Positions 61,100 through 64,000 of a stretch of 64,000 nt of DNA are shown piece after piece. The stretch lies in the NCBI GenBank assembly GCA_964036665.1, contig OZ038532.1:11116537-11180536 (forward strand). Direction: 5' to 3'. The notes under the pieces are model-generated. The model made no database searches. It was not told where the DNA came from and saw only the letters and a list, made by a program, of their open reading frames with translations. Each line of letters opens with the position of its first letter. The first letter of the stretch is position 1. The translations under genes were made by a program, and so were the position numbers. The DNA comes from Gordius sp. MW1 (Eukaryota; Nematomorpha; Gordioida; Gordea; Gordiidae).

Positions 61100-62815
61100 T
61101 TTAATTGCTATGCAATTTATGGGCTCACTTTCCAATTTGTTTTGTCACGCTGTTCGGGCACGCTGTTCGGTCACGCACCGAATGACTTCGGCTTGTTTAC
61201 TGCTAAAACCGCTTGGAATTCGAATATTAATGTTAATTTATCTAGTTTTTGGGTTAGAATCCCGGGTTTTTTTGACTCTTATGATTGTTCTTGTTACAAC
61301 CATTGCTATTATGACTTTTTGACCGTCCGTTGGCTGCTGACCGATGGAAAAAATGACCATTGGCCAAAATGTGAATCCAAGTTTATTTTTCCGTTTTTTT
61401 CGCCTATTATGATTGTTCCTGTTACAACCATTGCTATTTTGACTTTTTGGCCGTCCGTTGGCTGCTGACCGATGGAAAAAAATGACGATTGGGCAAAATG
61501 TGAATCCAAGTTTATTTTTCCGTTTTTTTTTCGCCTATTATGATTGTTCATGTTACTACCATTGCTATTATGACTTTTTGGCCGTCCGTTGGCTGCTGAC
61601 CGATGGAAAAAAATGACCATTGGCCAAAATGTGAATCCAAGTTTATTTTTCCGTTTTTTTCGCCTATTATGATTGTTCCTGTTACAACCATTGCTATTTT
61701 GACTTTTTGGCCGTCCGTTGGCTGCTGACCGATGGAAAAAAATGACGATTGGGCAAAATGTGAATCCAAGTTTATTTTTCCGTTTTTTTTTCGCCTATTA
61801 TGATTGTTCATGTTACTACCATTGCTATTATGACTTTTTGGCCGTCCGTTGGCTGCTGACCGATGGAAAAAAATGACCATTGGCCAAAATGTGAATCCAA
61901 GTTTATTTTTCCGTTTTTTTTCGCCTATTATGATTGTTCCTGTTACAACCATTGCTATTTTGACTTTTTGGCCGTCCGTTGGCTGCTGACCGATGGAAAA
62001 AAATGACCATTGGCCAAAATGTGAATCCAAGTTTATTTTTCCGTTTTTTTTGACTATTATGAATTCATATCCACTTTTACCGTATCCTGGCTGCTGACCG
62101 ATGGTAAAAAATGACCATTGGCCAAATTATGATTCGAAATTTTTTTTTCGTTATTTTTTGACTCATATGTATTTATAGACCGTCTCTTGGCACTGACCAA
62201 TAAAAAAATGGCCATTGGGAATTGAAAATTTTTTCCGTTTTTTTTTGACTCTAATGAATTTATATCCACTTTTACCGTGTCCTGGCTGCTGACCAATGGA
62301 AAAAATGACCTTTGGCCAAAATGTGGTTGAAAAAGTTTTAATTTAGCACCTGTAAATTATTTGAGATATTATTATGCTACCTGTGACATTTTTAGATGCG
62401 CGGTCGTAACAGGCAATAGCGGAGCTATTGCATGTCGCTGCTTGTTACGTCGCAAGTCCATTATTTTATTCAATTAAATTTCATTATTCTCCATTATGTA
62501 TATTTGTAACTTTTTATGTTTGTTAATAAGTTTTATTTTATTTCCCATTAATTTCTATGTAAAAATTTTTACTTAATTGCTATGCAATTTTTTATTATAA
62601 GCCACAATAGGAATTATCCCAATTTAATTCTCGCCCATAAATTGCATAGCAAATATGCTACATTTATACGTAGAATAGATGAGTCGTCCCCTCTTCCCTT
62701 CCCCCCCCCCCTTCCCTTCTCCCCCTTCTCCGGGGGCCTGGGGGCCGAGCCCCCAGGAGATGGGGGTTTGGGGGCGTAGAAGGGGGTCTGGGGGCGAAGC
62801 CCCCAGTTACGCCCG
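61100..62815 (+). mobile_element. Helentron-like element, copy D
   Basis: 5' end TTAATTGCTATGCAATTTATG at about 61101, then minisatellite (61260-62330), an AT-rich tail, and the 3' subterminal repeat (62631-62653). Two hairpins close it: CTGGGGGC-CGA-GCCCCCAG at 62738-62756 and CTGGGGGC-GAA-GCCCCCAG at 62788-62806. It lacks the tRNA-like module. Its hairpins have longer, different arms than copies A and C1. Confidence 0.75.
61260..62330 (+). repeat. HINE minisatellite with 130-bp units in a 260-bp dimer pattern
   Basis: The motif GTCCGTTGGCTGCTGACC recurs at about 61324, 61453, 61583, 61713, 61843 and 61973, a steady 129-131 bp period. Units alternate between a type with GTTCCTGTTACAACC and TATTTTGAC and a type with GTTCATGTTACTACC and TATTATGAC, so the array grew by dimers. 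Three more diverged units follow. Confidence 0.9.
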
Positions 62816-62889
62816 AAGGGCTTAATCTCTCCTACTAATGTGCTGTGCGGGAGGGGACTTAAGATGTTCAAACAAATAGAGATACGCGT

Positions 62890-63071
62890 AAAGTTCAAGT
62901 TCAGAATATTTAAAAAGGAACTAGTTCAAGTTCATAGTTCAACTTTAAAAAAACGAACTAGTTCAGGTTCATAGTTCAATTTTTAGAAAGGTAACTAGTT
63001 CAGTTCAAGTTCAGAAAAAGTGAACTAGTTCAAAGAACTAGTTTAAAATGAACTAGTTCTTAACAGCTCTA
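62890..63071 (-). mobile_element. hAT-1 left-end fragment
   Basis: On the minus strand it starts TAGAGCTGTTAAGAACTAG at 63071, matching the left end of the complete hAT-1 at 5623 except for the first base, followed by the same GAACTAGTTC-rich subterminal array. It is cut off near 62890 at the inverted-repeat element. Confidence 0.82.
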
Positions 63072-63090
63072 CTCAATAATCAATATAGAG

Positions 63091-64000
63091 CAGTGTTGTA
63101 AAAAGACCTGGGTTTTTTAGCCGACTTTTGGTCTTAGTCGACTAAACCAAAAAGACATCAAGGCCTTTTAGTCTGTTTTTTAGTCGACCTTTAGGTTTAG
63201 TCATAATTTTGTTAATAAACCAAAGGTTTCTACTTGTTATTATTAGTCGACCTTTGGTTTGGCTTAGGTGTTTTGGGGTGGGGGAAAAATAGGATATAAT
63301 TTTATAAGTGACTTTAAAAATTCAGCAATATAATTAATGGTAGTTTATAAAAACCATCAGGTAATAAATGTTTATTTGATTTTAACAAAATATTATTTTC
63401 AAAGTTGTCATCTAAAAGACGTGTTCGCTTGTCTCCAAATAAAATTTTGCCCAAGCTAAATAATCTTTCCACAGGGGCACTTGATGGTAATTGCGTATTA
63501 TATTTAATAAATAGTTTTTTTAAATCGGGAAACTGTCTAAAAGACTTAAATCTCGGTTATTAGAAAGCAAAAAACTTTCAATTGATTCATTCTCATCATT
63601 TTTTAATTCAAAAAATCCATTTCTGATAAACTAGGCCCAGCCTGTTGAGATTTAGGAACAAACAAATTGATATCTAAAATATTTGCTTTCATGTTCGCAG
63701 CGCATTCTTTGCGAATCCAATTCCAATCTGTTTTAAAAGCAGGATGGAAAATAGCCGCCGACAGATTTTCTTTGCTAAAAAGATCCAAAATTCTATTATT
63801 TGGCTAGACTAGACGTTATAAATAATATTAAACCTGTTATTAATGCCTTGAGTAATAGCATCTTTTAATGGCTTACACCATTTCAAATAGCCCATAGCTG
63901 TTTTATTTTTGGAGAGCATAATTTGCATCCAAAGTTATTGATTTTGCATCCTTTTTAAGCGTAAAAATATTCTCAAATAAAGGTCAGGGTATAATTTCAG
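63091..64000 (-). mobile_element. hAT-2 transposon, partial (runs off window)
   Basis: The right terminus CAGTGTTGTAAAAAGACC at 63091 is followed by GTCGACTAAACC-type subterminal repeats (63115-63260) and then minus-strand transposase sequence to the window edge. Related termini lie at 36795-36930 and 55435-55500. The subterminal repeats differ from hAT-1, so this is a separate family. Confidence 0.78.
63318..64000 (-). pseudogene. hAT-2 transposase, C-terminal part (frameshifted)
   Basis: On the minus strand, AAIFHPAFKTDWNWIRKE (about 63710-63760) and then APVERLFSLGKILFGDKRT (about 63420-63480), ending NNILLKSNKHLLPDGF before a stop near 63318. These align in order with AAVLHPIFKTDWAWIRS and APVERLFSLGKLIFGDKRT of hAT-1, so the hAT dimerisation domain is kept. 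At least one frame change lies between the two blocks. The N-terminal part is outside the window. Confidence 0.78.

Larger units (their letters stand above)
60306..62890. mobile_element. Element with long inverted repeats (foldback-like), split by Helentron-like copy D
   Basis: 60350-60412 (CTCTATTTGTTTGAACATC, CCCCTCCCGCACA, AGTAGGAGAGA) recurs reverse-complemented at 62820-62885. The adjoining 60413-60620 (TGCCCTTTTTTATAATTTGC) recurs reverse-complemented at 60820-60995. The right arm is therefore split by the insertion at 61100-62815. No coding content was found. Confidence 0.6.

Noticed and set aside
62614-62898. Gly/Pro-rich ORF on the minus strand
   Set aside because: Produced by the C-rich tract and hairpins at the 3' end of HINE copy D.

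Overview
This is a eukaryotic, AT-rich, transposon-crowded window. Introns as short as 42-46 bp beside introns of several kb, an AGFG/drongo-type gene, and BEL/Pao, P-type, hAT and Helentron-like elements fit an invertebrate, most likely an arthropod. The species cannot be fixed from the sequence alone. I see two host genes, both on the + strand; everything else I can explain is mobile DNA.

Host genes. (1) An unrecognised multi-exon gene occupies about 2165-12603. Thirteen exons join in frame to one stop, its 5' part lies outside or is not found, and the visible product is about 607 aa, rich in Asn-X-Ser/Thr. Its introns hold an apparently whole hAT transposon (5623-8445) and a Helentron-like element (9950-11672). 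(2) An AGFG (ArfGAP with FG repeats; HRB/drongo) orthologue spans 35327-49289. Ten exons give 607 aa with a complete ArfGAP zinc finger and several NPF motifs, including one at the C-terminus.

Mobile DNA by region. 1-2081: a ~2 kb hAT-like element (family A, TIR starting CAGTGGCGTAGC), cut by the window edge. 13860-16824: a LINE remnant and a Helentron-like element with a GAGT microsatellite. 19299-21525: a decayed P-type (THAP) transposon interrupted by a LINE fragment. 22750-24640: a broken Gypsy fossil carrying a MITE and a tRNA-derived SINE. 25700-35149: another family A copy split by a hAT MITE and a BEL/Pao LTR element (28289-34333), whose 3' LTR is itself split by a P-type MITE. 50595-60305: a third family A copy stuffed with Helentron-like copies and MITEs. 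60306-62890: an inverted-repeat element carrying one more Helentron-like copy. 62890-64000: pieces of two hAT families.

The most striking system is the Helentron-like (HINE/DINE-1-type) non-autonomous family. It has about seven copies in both orientations. The best copies share a 20-bp subterminal inverted repeat, minisatellite arrays whose units contain a CCAAT hairpin, tRNA-like modules bounded by GCCCTC/GAGGGC, and a 3'-terminal GC hairpin that differs between copies in a compensatory way. A second good result is the pairing of a P-type transposase locus (19299-21525) with its internally deleted MITE (28522-28969). All coordinates and splice sites were read by eye, without alignment or database searches.
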